Shown piece by piece: positions 1 through 10,270 of a DNA stretch of 64,000 bases (the stretch's first letter is position 1; each line of letters begins with the position of its first letter). Source of the DNA: Adiantum capillus-veneris (Eukaryota; Streptophyta; Polypodiopsida; Polypodiales; Pteridaceae); assembly GCA_014529385.2 (NCBI GenBank), contig CM043942.1:33144969-33208968 (forward strand), written 5' to 3'. Under the pieces are notes generated by a model. The model saw nothing but the letters and a program-made list of their open reading frames with translations. It had not been told where the DNA came from and searched no databases. The translations under genes and the position numbers were made by a program.

Positions 1-2205
1 GGGATGATCAGTGACTATAGGACAACCTATGGTACAGTGGGGGTGCAATTATGAGATTGGAGCGGAAAGCGAGTTTTGGCCAGATTTTGACCGAAACGTC
101 AAATTTCTTGCAAACTAAGCAAATGGAGTCCAAATCAAGAAATTTTTGAGCCAAAACCGCATCTCGCAAGAAGTTCGGAGCACATATCAAATTTCATAAA
201 AGTGGTTCGGGGACCCCTATTATAAGAAATTTTCACTTCATTTTAAGCTCATTTCCACTATTGACCTTTGAGAGAGAGCTTCTGCCACCTAGAGCGAACG
301 GAACTTCCAGCAGCATCTACGATGCGCACGACTACCCGACGGGCTTCAGACATGAGAGTTAGGCTCACCACCTTGAGCTTTTCACGCATGTTTGTCGTTT
401 TGTCGCGAAAACTAGCGTAGGGTTCACACAGAAAGCGGGCAGTAGAGACCTACAAGTAGAGGTGGCCACCTAACGGCCAACCCGAAAGCAATGAGACTTC
501 GTCGGCAACTTACTCTAGCATAGGAGACCAGTCTTGGATGTCCAAAGGTAGTAGAAAACCATAAGGAAAAACCCTAATTCTTAGAGCCCCGCAAGAGGCC
601 ACCAAATGGGAAATCGGCGGCGGAGAGGTGCCCAAATGCTACCAAAATTCATGGGTAGGAGCATCTCGACATGCTCGACAAGTCTATGTAGCCCACATGA
701 CCAAAAGGTGACCTGAAGCGGTACTAAACTTCAGAAACGGCATCAGACACACAAAGCGTCAAATAACTCTCGCGGCCAAATCGCATGTCCGTTTGCCAGC
801 AAACTTCACGAGCGGCTTTCCTAGACCATCAACAACCAAGTTTTATGGTGGTAGAACACCACAAGTCATCGACGACATGTAAACACAACCACGGGTGCTT
901 CTAGAGCGACAAATTGCCAAACGGAGCTCCAGTGAAGCCAAAGTCGACAAAAACCATACGGCAAAGATCCCCAAGGGATCGGAAAGCTATGGAGACCAAC
1001 ATCAAGAAATTTCATCGCCAAAAAGCACTCCAAAAGTTAGAAATTGGCTCGCAGGCTCTGCAATCCACACAGGGAGTTACTTTCTATCTATTTGACTTTT
1101 TTGTTGAAGTTAGGCTTAAAAGGGACTCAGGAGGACTAAGGGCAGGCACCAGTAGCAGTTTCCACAAAAAATTCATCAGGAGACATCCTACGCGTAGGAT
1201 GTCTCAAGGCCATTTCTGGGCACCAAATCTAACAACTCTCATCACACACATTTTCTGAATAGCCTTTACATGCTAGCCACCAAGTTTCATTACATTTGGA
1301 CCAAAATTGACCTCATATGCATGAAAAACGCAAAGTTAGGGCATAGAGGCAATCATGGGCCATAGACCTACCAAAGCTTGTCCAAATCACATGAAACTTG
1401 CACAATACATTCATGAGCACATTGCCAACCAATCTGTGTGATGAAGTAGACATCCTATGCATAGGATGTTTATTTGACATTTTTGGCCTACAGAGGGTGT
1501 TTTCCAATTCCAGATAATTTTATATCACCGTCAAGAGCTCATATATCAAGTTTGAAGCCATTCTAATCATTTTTGACCCCCAACACCTCCAAGATACACT
1601 TTTTGAGCCCAAAAACACTACACATGGTCTTACCAACATCAAATCTTGTCCAAACCAAAATCCAAGAGCATGGCCATGTTCCACAGGCCAAGAGCTACCA
1701 CAAAACAAATCTCAAGCTATTTTGATGAAAAAGACATCCTACGCGTAGGATGTCTCTAGCATGTTTTTGAACTTCTGTGCAAGAAATGACATCATGGAAG
1801 CCATTACCATGGTGCAAGGAGCCCATATATCAATTTTCAACCCATTTGGATATCATTTGCTACCTATTGTGGACATCCTATCCAATTTGTGAGCCTAAAG
1901 CCTGAATCTACCCAAAAATGCATTTTTTGATGTCCAAACCCAATTCCAATCACATAGCCATGTTGCACAGGCCAAGGGCCACCAGCCTGCCAAGTATCAC
2001 CAAAATCTGATGAAAAAGACATCCTACGCGTAGGATGTCTAAATGATAAATTTTGGCCAGAATTGTATTGTGAGCACATGCAGGGTTTCCCAAGTTCCTT
2101 TTAAGTTTTATTTTCAATTTTCAAGTCATTTGGATAGTTAAAACTCAGTTTCTCAGCTGATATGGAAAAAACGTTAACTTCGGACTACTGAGTGCAACAG
2201 GATCT
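1..2205 (+). other. Untranslated leader of element A
   Basis: No convincing ORF on either strand; the short ORFs here are chance. The first ~1.1 kb shows no repeat I could identify. From about 1.18 kb it becomes a diverged tandem array whose units each carry a palindrome (separate entry). An ORF start follows at 2206, so this is best read as the region between an unseen 5' LTR and primer site and the coding region. That is an inference from element layout. Confidence 0.6.
1181..2040 (+). repeat. Diverged ~270-285-bp leader repeats, each with a 24-bp palindrome
   Basis: Palindromes sit at 1181-1204, 1448-1471, 1732-1755 and 2017-2040, so the spacing is 267, 284 and 285 bp. Each is AGACATCCTACG followed by its reverse complement. 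Three are perfect; the copy at 1448 has TG/CA at the centre and one arm mismatch. A half-site lies near 1872. The DNA between copies is also related: a segment beginning CATGTTCCACAGGCCAAG before 1732 recurs, slightly changed, before 2017, as does TGATGAAAAAGACATCC. This is an old tandem array. Confidence 0.85.
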
Positions 2206-5200
2206 ATGGCAGCCGCAAAATCACCGGCAAAGAAGAAGAGGATGACCATAAAAGATTACTTGGAAGAAGTAGAGCCGTTCGTCATACCAGAAGGAACTCT
2301 AAAGCCAACCAGCACGTGGATTCAAGAGGACTTGCTAGAGTCAAATGATCTGAAGATCTACCAAGGCGTGTTCAAAGACATGGAAGGAAATGTAATAGAG
2401 CTACCCACGCTACCGTGCGAGCTCAATGAGTTTGTCAGAAGCAAGATGACAGAGTACCTGGAGAAGATAGATGGAGTGGCCAGAGTTACAGATCTGCAGG
2501 GAAAGCCAGACACGGAGATTGTAATCACAGAGAAAGTAGTGGCAGCCACACTAGACCTCTCCAACAAAGGGGATAGTGTGACAAAGCGCCGAGATGTAGT
2601 CAAGGTGTACAGTAAAAAGAAAAGCAACTACACCTTTAAAGACATTGCAAACCCCAAAGTGGCCATCATGAGCAAGCTTTACAATCAGTATTTCCACATG
2701 TGTACAAAGCGGCCACAAAAGTACAGAATGCCGCCTGGAGCAATTGCCACAACCTTCACCTGGGCAATGCAGAAGAGCAAGCCGAAGGTGATCAACTATG
2801 CTGCCTATGTCCATGATAATATGGTGAAGATGGGCAACAAGAACCCCACCTACATTGTGCCAGGTGAGCTGATCACGAAAGTGGTATATGGGGCATTGCA
2901 TGCCAAGGGAAGATGGCCTGACCCTCCATCACAGAATGACTGGCTAAGGCTCAAGGAAGATAAGGAAGAGGAACAGCCCAAAGCACCAAGAGTTGCTACA
3001 AGGTTGAAATGCCGGTTGGAGACCGTGCAAGAGGAGAAGCCAGAGTTGAAGAAAGGAAAGAAGGAATCTGTACAAGTGCTGGTCAAAGAGACAAAATCAC
3101 AGAAGGCGGCACGGCTAGAGCGGCTAATGAAAAGTTTCAGAGCCGAAAGAGCCCTCAAGGGAGATTTGAGCGAGCTATGGAAGCCGTCACTAGAAGCAAT
3201 GTCGGGATCATCCCGAAGGGTGCACAAAGACAAATTTGAAGATTATATTAATAATTTTGAGATTCTGTATGCCACGGCAGAAAACATCCCAAATGTACCA
3301 TTTACAGAAGCAGAAGTGGAGGAAGTCCGACGACAACTTCTAGAAGAGCAGGAAGGCCAAGAGAGAGAGAGAGAAAGACAAAGGCAGACAGGGACTTCAA
3401 GAAAAAGCCGGCAACTCCACCTTCCAGCCCGGAGTCAAGCCCACCGCCATCACCACCTCCTCGTAGCCCTCCACAAACTCAACAGAAGGAGGAGCTAGAC
3501 AAATCTGAAGATCACGAAGATTCAAGGCAAGAACAGAGCCAAGCTCAAGAGCAAAAAGAAGAAGCTAAGCCCAAAAGTGAGCAGCTAGAGCCAAATGAAG
3601 CAAGGTATAACACGTTTCTAGATCTACTAGCTGCTGGATATTCAAAAGAAGAGGCTGCCACAGTCGCATTTGACTTGGCAAGCACAGGGCCCAAAGAACA
3701 AATGTAGGGCCTGCGGTTAGTGGAGCTAAAAGAGATGGCCACTGATACAGTGGACCTGCAGCCACCCACCAATGATTGGGATGTGGTGATGACCAAGCTA
3801 ACCGGGCTCAGGGCACAATCAATGGCCACAGAAAGTGAAATGGATAATCTCAAAGCCACTGAAGTGCAGATCAAGTCTGAAGTCGACACTCTACACAAAC
3901 AAAGACAAAGGCATATAGAGAGAGAAGCAGAGCTGCAAGCCAGTCTGGCAAAGGCATTGCAAAGATGCGAGGAGATGGAAAGAGAGAATTAGGTAGCAAC
4001 TCAAAGACTGCAAGGAGCCGAAGAAGAATACAGAAAACTCAGCAAGTCATTGACAGATGCAGAGAGGGAAAGGGATAACCTAACCCTACAACTTGCTGAA
4101 GAATCCAAGGAAGTGGAAGCCATGCGGAATGCCAAAGGGAAGGCAGAGATAGAGCAAGAGGCTAGCTAGGATGAGGTCATTGAGCTCAAAGACCAGATTA
4201 AAGTTAAAGATCAAACCATCCAACGGCTACGAGCATCTCTAGCCAGAGTCAAAGCGACTAGCTTGACTCACAACACTTCAGAGAGTCATCTTTATGAAGA
4301 ACAAATGAAAGAGCTCCAAAAGGAGTTGACCTTAGAGAAAAAGCAGAGGCTGATGATGGCCAAGGGGTCAGTGGTTATGAAAACCCGCATGGAAGAAGAG
4401 CACAAGGCAATGCAAAATGAGCTAGAAAGCATCAAGAAAAAGCTCGAGGAGGCGGAGAAGATAAATGCCGATTTGAACGACCTCCTTGTGAATATGGGAG
4501 AGCAAGCTGAAGCAGAAAAGCAGACATTCCAAAAGCAGATAGAAGAGCTGAGAGGCCAGCAGACAGAAGAGCAGTTCAACACCGGGCCAGCAGCCATGGA
4601 AGGAATAGATCTAGAGAATGTGGCATATCCTGTGGACACACCCATGCAAGAGGAAATCCTTGTAGGACCCTCTCAAGAGCCACAAGATCTGACACAAGAA
4701 GAAGAAGAGAAGCTGCGAAAGGCCATAGAAGCGGAAATCAGAGACACGGTCAAAGAAGCCTTGGAATGGGAGCAGAGGGTCTTTAAATCAATGACGATTC
4801 AGAAGATAGATGCCAACAACCTTCGACGTGAATGGCTACAGCCCTCTCTCCCATATCCTTTGCTAAAGTACGAAGCCACCACAATCAACAAAAGAATCAG
4901 AGAAGAGCCAACAGTGCCATTGTACACAGCAGACATCTCCAAGCTTGAAGGGGTAAAGTTGATAGTCGACTCTCAACCCAGGTGGAGAAAGGCATGGATA
5001 ACAAAGTATCCACAATATCTAATCCATTTGGTAGAGGCACCAAAAGTCATCAGAGATAACCTAAGTTTCTGCCCTCTACCAAAGGATGCGGACGTGGAAG
5101 GCCCATGAGCTACTGCAAAGAAGCCAACCTACTTGGCTAAACTATCCGAAGCTGCTAGGCTTGAAGACAGGCGAGAGAATAAGTGTTCAATACATGGTGA

Positions 5201-5353
5201 AAACCCTAACGGGCGCCATCAAATTGTTCACTGGCTCACCTGACCTATCTTGCATTATGATGAGAAAGATCTGCAAAACACTTTTGGTAGTCTTTGAGAC
5301 GTTCAAACCAGGCTAGGCGACAGACAGTATCTTCTTTTTTCAACATACATACA
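2206..5353 (+). pseudogene. Element A long ORF, N-terminal and coiled-coil part (unknown protein, broken)
   Basis: The open frame from ATG 2206 runs to 3498 (430 aa). Its first ~255 residues look globular and basic (start MAAAKSPAKKKRM). A GA-rich slip near 3360 shifts the frame. The next frame begins with a proline-rich linker (PPSSPESSPPPSPPPRSPP) and continues through in-frame TAG codons at 3705, 3990 and 4167 into a long Glu/Lys/Gln coiled coil to about 4580. A mixed charged C-terminal region then runs to 5108. A further frame change near 5090-5108 leads to 5316. I do not recognise the family. It lacks zinc knuckles, a DSG/DTG protease motif, RT motifs and integrase motifs. The protein resumes beyond insertion S at 9997. 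Total length before decay would have been roughly 1,100 residues. It could be a diverged structural (gag-like) protein or acquired cargo. Confidence 0.7.
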
Positions 5354-5846
5354 TGTAAGGTTTCCAGTTTCTGAAACCTTAAAGGTTGCATAAAGCTTAA
5401 TCAAACTGATATGATTATTGAAAAAGCAATGTAGAATTGTCCGACCATGGCAAATATTGGTATTTTTGGAATCTTAAGCACAACAAACCCCGGGCTAGAA
5501 ATTTTCAGAATTGAATTCCGATAAAAACTGACATAGTTATGACCTCTGGAAGTTTACACTGTGAATTGAGTAAAATAGGTAAAATTGAAGGGTTGCAGTA
5601 ATCATTTAAGCATAGACTTTATTAAAGTCCTCCTAGATATTTACAAGATATTTACCAATTAAGCAAAAATAGGTCAAAATATAGCATAATTGATATTTTT
5701 AAAAGCTGGCAGGTGATGGGAGGGTCATCACTGACCTACCAGGGACTCATTTAGCAGCAGGGGTCGTTTTTTGACCTGTAGGGGGCTGCTTGAACTTCAA
5801 GCAACTGCCTTTTTCAGCCGGTGAGAGCTTATGAGAGCCAAAAAAC

Positions 5847-5855
5847 TATAAATAG
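5847..5855 (+). promoter_or_regulatory. TATA box inside insertion S
   Basis: TATAAATAG is a canonical plant TATA box, 493 bp from the left end of S. It is followed after about 25-30 bp by CACAGACTCGG, a plausible start region. It fits the U3/R boundary of an LTR. That would make the remaining 4.1 kb an unusually long R-U5. Confidence 0.55.
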
Positions 5856-6239
5856 GACCCCTAGCTTCACATTTTACACAGACTCGGAGCCTTGCTACTC
5901 TAAGAGAGAACACTACGCAGAAATCATTAGAAATTAATCTCTAATTGATTAACCCTAACGGTAATTAGCCTAATCCTTCTTAATTAGCAAGGTTAGATTA
6001 AGATTAATTGTTAATAAATCAAAGATTAGGCCTATGCATGCTCCTTAAATCTTTTTAAATTAATTAATCTTTGCTGATTATTAGAATTAAGCTTAGTAAT
6101 ACTAAGCTAATTAATTATCCTGTTATAATTGGACTGAAATTAGCCAAATTAAACATGAATTAATGGTAAATATATTAATTAAGATTAGATTAAGTTGAAG
6201 TAATTATCAGAGATTCATTAGACAGTTATTAATCTAGGA

Positions 6240-7900
6240 AAATTATCCTATATTTTTCTGAGAAGTTTTCCTAATTAATTAGGCATAATTACTCTGTTTT
6301 TTTGAGCAATTTTAATAGGGAAAATTAGTAAATGGATTTCAAATGTTGTGATATATTTATCAGTAGTTAATTAGGTATTCAAGAAGCCATGATAATTAAG
6401 AGAAGCTCAGAAAATTAATCTAGATAATTAAATTAGAGGAAATACCCTATTTTTTGAGTAATTTAAATAGGGGAAATTAGTAAATGGAATTCAAATGTTG
6501 TGATATATTTATCAGTGGTTAATTACGTGTTCAAGAACCCGCGATAATTAGGAGAAGCTCAGAAAGTTAATCTAGCTAATTACTTTAGCAGAAATACTCT
6601 ATTTTTTGAGTAATTTTAATAGGGGAAATTAGTAAATGGATTTCAAATGTGGTGATATATTTATCAGTAGTTAATTAGATGCTCAAAAACCAGTTATAAT
6701 TAAGAGAAGCTCAGAAAGTTAATATAGCTAATTAAGTTAGAAGAATTACTCTGTTTTTTGAGTAATTTAAATAGAGGAAATTAGTAAATGGATTGCAAAT
6801 GTTGAGATATATTTATCAGTAGTTTACTATGTATTCAAGAACCCGTGATATCTAGGAGAAGCTCAGAAAGTTAATCTAGCTAATTAAGTTAGCAGAAATA
6901 CTCTGTTTTGTGAGTAATTTAAATAGGGAAAATTAGTAAATGGATTTCAAATGTTCGGATATATTTATCAATAGTTAATTAGGTGTTCAAAAACCAATGA
7001 TAATTAGGAGAAGCTCAAAAAAGTAATCTAGCTAATTAATTTAGTAGAAATACTCTGTTTTTTGAGTAACTTAAATAGGGAAAATTAGTAAATGGAATTC
7101 AAATGTTGTGGTATATTTATTAGTAGTTAATTAGATGCTCAAAAATTTTTGATAATTAGGAGAAGCTCAGAAAGTTAATATAGCTAATTAAGTTAGGAGA
7201 ACTACTTGGTTTTTTGAGTAATTTAAATAGGGGAAATTAGTAAATTGAATTCAAATGTTGTGATATATTTACCAAGGGTTAATTAGGTATTAAGAAACCC
7301 GTGATAATTAGGGGAAGCTCAGATAATTAATCTAGATAATTATTTGAGTAGAAAAACTCTGATTTTTAGACAAATTAAATAGGGAAAATTAGCAAATAGA
7401 TTCAAATTGAATTGAATTTTTTATGAGAGGTTAATTAGAGGTTATGAAATCTGTGATAATTATGCTGATCTCAGATAATTAGTTTAACTAATTATCTTAG
7501 TGAAATTACGATATTTTTAGGGGTAAATTAAAAGGGGAAATTAGTAAATCATGTTCTATAATTATATGCTATTTATTAGAGGTATATTATAAGGTAAAAA
7601 GGCGGTGGTAATTATGTCAAGGTTAGAAAAGTAGTATAGATGTTTATCTAAGTCAAATTACACTATTTTTAGCTAAAAATTAAAGAGGAAAATTAGTAAA
7701 TCATGCTATATGATTACATGCTATTTTTTCAGAGCTGTATTATATGGTAAAGAGTCCGTGATAATTATGGCAAGGTTAGAAAAGTAGTAAAGTATTATTT
7801 AAGTCAAATTACCCTAAATTTAGCTAAAAATTGAAGATGGAAATTATATAACTAAGTTTAAAAATAATAAGATAATTACCAAAGGTCAAAAGTATCCTTA
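6240..7900 (+). repeat. About 11 tandem copies of a ~152-bp AT-rich repeat
   Basis: The phrase AATTAGTAAATGGA, or a close variant, recurs near 6325, 6475, 6627, 6779, 6930, 7081, 7233, 7386, 7538, 7688 and 7840: a steady 150-153-bp period. Each unit also carries GAGAAGCTCAGAAAGTTAAT and TTTTTGAGTAATTTAAATAG. Similarity fades in the last three units. No ORF. Confidence 0.85.
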
Positions 7901-8382
7901 TCTACTTGTGGTAATTATACCATAGTTAATTAGTGAGGTTAGTAAATTATAATTGACCAAAAGTCCTATTTTTAGCAAACGATTAATTAAAATAAATAGA
8001 CTTTGTGGTTAAAAGTTTTTAGAAAAATTATAGTAAGTATAAACCTATGTTATCAAGTTAAGGAAATGAAATCTTTAAGAGAAATTAAATACAATAAATA
8101 TTAAGCCCAAAATAAGTAAATTATTAGCTTAAAAGTTGATAGGAAAATTAGGAAAAAGATATAGAAAATTATAAAGTTAGGAGAGTTTAGAAAACCCTTA
8201 GGGAAGCGGTGGAAGAAGTTATCATGCTTATATAGACAAATAAAAAATTACTAGGTTAAGAATTTATCAATTAAGACTATAAATTTAACCTTGGATGGGT
8301 TACGGTTGAATACAAAGGTTAATTCTAGATTTTGAATTATTTACCTAATGATTATACGTCTTTTTTATAAGGATAAGAAGTT

Positions 8383-8568
8383 ATGGCATCAAAAAGAACC
8401 CGAGCAAATCCTACATCTGATGATGAGAAAGTAGCTCCAAAACAAACTAGAGCGTCGCACGACGACGAAGCTGGGCCTAGTAGTAGGCCTACGGAGGAGA
8501 ATCTTCAGGCGTCAGCACAGCAGCAGATGGCCAATCAATCCCAGGTGGGTGTCCCATTGTTCAATTAA
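8383..8568 (+). CDS. Short 61-aa ORF, copy 1 (possible first exon)
   Basis: ATG ORF starting MASKRTRANPTSDDEK, hydrophilic, with a serine/proline patch (AGPSSRPTEE) and a glutamine-rich tail. Near its end, CAATCCCAG is followed by GTGGGT, a fair plant splice donor (about 8547), so the true coding part may be a ~55-codon first exon. A T-run followed by GTAG near 9793 could serve as an acceptor. Function unknown. The basic N-terminus resembles the starts of some plant gag proteins, but that is weak. Identical in frame to copy 2 except for single residues. Confidence 0.35.
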   Translation: MASKRTRANPTSDDEKVAPKQTRASHDDEAGPSSRPTEENLQASAQQQMANQSQVGVPLFN

Positions 8569-8716
8569 GTCTTTAATTAGTTTAAGTTATTTTATAAGTT
8601 AGCAATTAAGACTATAAATTAACCTTGGATTGGTTACGGTTGAATACAAAGGTTAAGTTTAGATTTTGAATTATTTACCTAATGATTAGACGTCTTTTTT
8701 ATAAGGATAAGAAGTT

Positions 8717-8902
8717 ATGGCATCAAAAAGAACCCGAGCAAATCCTACATCTGATGATGAGAAAGTAGCTCCAAAACAAACTAGAGCGTCGCACGACGAC
8801 GAAGCCGGGCCTAGTAGTAGGCCTACGGAGGAGAGTCTTCAGGCGTCAGCGCAGCAGCAGATGGCCAATCAATCCCAGGTGGGTGTCCCATTGTTCAATT
8901 AA
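8717..8902 (+). CDS. Short 61-aa ORF, copy 2
   Basis: Second copy of the ORF at 8383, produced by the 334-bp duplication. I see one amino-acid change (N to S in the TEENLQ segment) and a few silent differences. Few coding changes are weak evidence of selection or simply of youth. The same CAG|GTGGGT donor-like site is kept near 8881. Confidence 0.35.
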   Translation: MASKRTRANPTSDDEKVAPKQTRASHDDEAGPSSRPTEESLQASAQQQMANQSQVGVPLFN

Positions 8903-8938
8903 GTCTTTAATTAGTTTAAGTTATTTTATAAGTTAGCA

Positions 8939-9991
8939 TTGCATGCGTAAGAAGAATAATCTAGCTGAAAACGGAAGGTAACTTCCAACGTGCATTTGTT
9001 TATAATATAGGAAAGAATTGTTTGGGTTAAAACTGGTTGAATTAGGAAAGATATGTTTGATCATCCTTAAGACAGCTCACCTCCGACTCCTTGATATAAA
9101 TTGATGATAATGATTGGCTTTCTAGCCACGGTTAAGTCGGTTACCGCCATGAACGATGAGTTTCTACTCCGTGTCATGTCTTGATGTTTCTACATAAGTT
9201 AGGATACCGTTTTTATCCTAGGGGAGCCGCCCGGTTGTATGGGCAACTGGTTTGGTGTATGGGCACCCGGAACCTTGGGTGGGGGTTTATCCACTCCGGA
9301 TTTGAATAAGGAATGGGTGCCGTTTTTCACCCTTAGGTGGTCTTGAGACAAGAAGAGTACTGGTCATGGTTATTATGAATAATGTTTTGATTGACAGTAC
9401 CCTGTCTTAAGTTTAAAGATGTCTGTTTTCTAAAAGAATGCTTTCAATGCTGTCTTTAATAATTGATTCAAGGAATTACTGTGACAGAAAGTTAAAAGAA
9501 ACCATTATTTTAAATGTTTAAAACAATGTGATAGTAAGATAAATGAATCATGTGTGAGTGCGGGGTGGTAAGTGGGGATTGACTAAGGTTGTCAATCATG
9601 GACGGGTGGACCTGATTAGTCAGGTAACTATCCATTCCCGCGCACTAAAACGTTTTAGAAACTTCTTCACTTGGAAGAGAAATCCACCAACGGCTGTGCC
9701 CTCACATATGTTAGGGGGAAAACAGCGTTGGCTAAGGAAACCATATTCTAAATGATGAAGTTATAGGGCCGGAATAAGAATTTTTTTTTGTAGGTCGTTT
9801 GAATACGTGGTCCCGTTTTCGCTGCGAGACAGGACTAGGTCTTCTTCTAAGGCTATAGACCCAAGCCATTGTCAATGGCAAAGGTTTATTCCTTGGATTT
9901 TTCTTGTCTAGAGACTCCGATTTTTATAAGACCTAGAGACCTGTCAAGGATCCCATCCCGATCTCGGTATAGGCGGGTTGGGGACATTACA
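8939..9991 (+). other. Unique 3' part of insertion S
   Basis: No convincing ORF. It contains a paired phrase (TTGTATGGGCAACTGG and GTGTATGGGCACCCGG, about 9234-9271), a T-run ending GTAG near 9793 that looks like a splice acceptor, and the terminal CATTACA. Nothing else was recognised. Confidence 0.5.
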
Positions 9992-9996
9992 ATACA

Positions 9997-10211
9997 GATG
10001 TGCATACGATCTGTCTGGTCAACCTTCCAAGGAGGTGATACATGCATTGTATCAAAGGATCATGTTTTTGCCATCCTATCACCTCCAGGCCTTTGAAGAA
10101 GCTTTCTACACCGGCTTTTTCACAATCAGCACTGATATATTCGGCCTGACACTACTGGCTCAACATGCAAGATATGAGTCACTGCTCAAGATGAGAGAAA
10201 GCCTAAGATAA
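9997..10211 (+). pseudogene. Element A long ORF, C-terminal part
   Basis: Open frame ending TAA at 10211. It continues element A's protein once S is disregarded: the frame of 5086-5316, with one TAG at 5314, runs into this segment. Visible text includes LSGQPSKEVIHALYQ and FEEAFYTGFF. It ends 45 bp before the polypurine tract, where a retroelement's last ORF normally stops. The family is not recognised. Confidence 0.65.
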
Positions 10212-10256
10212 AGATTCAAGAAGTAGCTCAACAGCCATGTCGGAGACGACATGAGC

Positions 10257-10270
10257 AAGGAGGAGGGGAG
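10257..10270 (+). promoter_or_regulatory. Polypurine tract of element A
   Basis: AAGGAGGAGGGGAG lies directly before TGTTAG, the start of the 3' LTR. This is the expected site for plus-strand DNA priming, and it fixes the element's orientation as plus. Confidence 0.85.

Larger units (their letters stand above)
8272..8938 (+). repeat. 334-bp tandem duplication inside S
   Basis: Two adjacent copies, starting near 8272 and 8607, differ at only a handful of positions. Each holds TTACGGTTGAATACAAAGG, a run ending TTTTTTATAAGGATAAGAAG, and the 61-codon ORF described separately. The divergence is lower than in the neighbouring 152-bp array, so this duplication is younger. Confidence 0.9.
5354..9991 (+). 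mobile_element. S: 4.64-kb solo-LTR-like insertion in element A
   Basis: Starts TGTAAGG and ends CATTACA, so its termini are TGTAA/TTACA inverted repeats. It is flanked by a perfect 5-bp direct repeat, ATACA (5349-5353 and 9992-9996), as expected of LTR-element integration. Ignoring it and one ATACA copy brings element A's reading frame together across the site. No second copy of either end, no primer site and no retroviral domain is visible, so it behaves as one giant LTR left by recombination. It is AT-rich and contains a TATA box (5847), a 152-bp tandem array, a 334-bp duplication with a short ORF, and about 1 kb of unique sequence (8939-9991). Alternative: a large non-autonomous element with unrecognised LTRs. 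The strand comes from the TATA box. Confidence 0.75.

Noticed and set aside
895-1258. Overlapping ORFs of 66 and 114 aa in element A's leader
   Set aside because: No domain, unusual composition, and they run through the palindrome repeat array.
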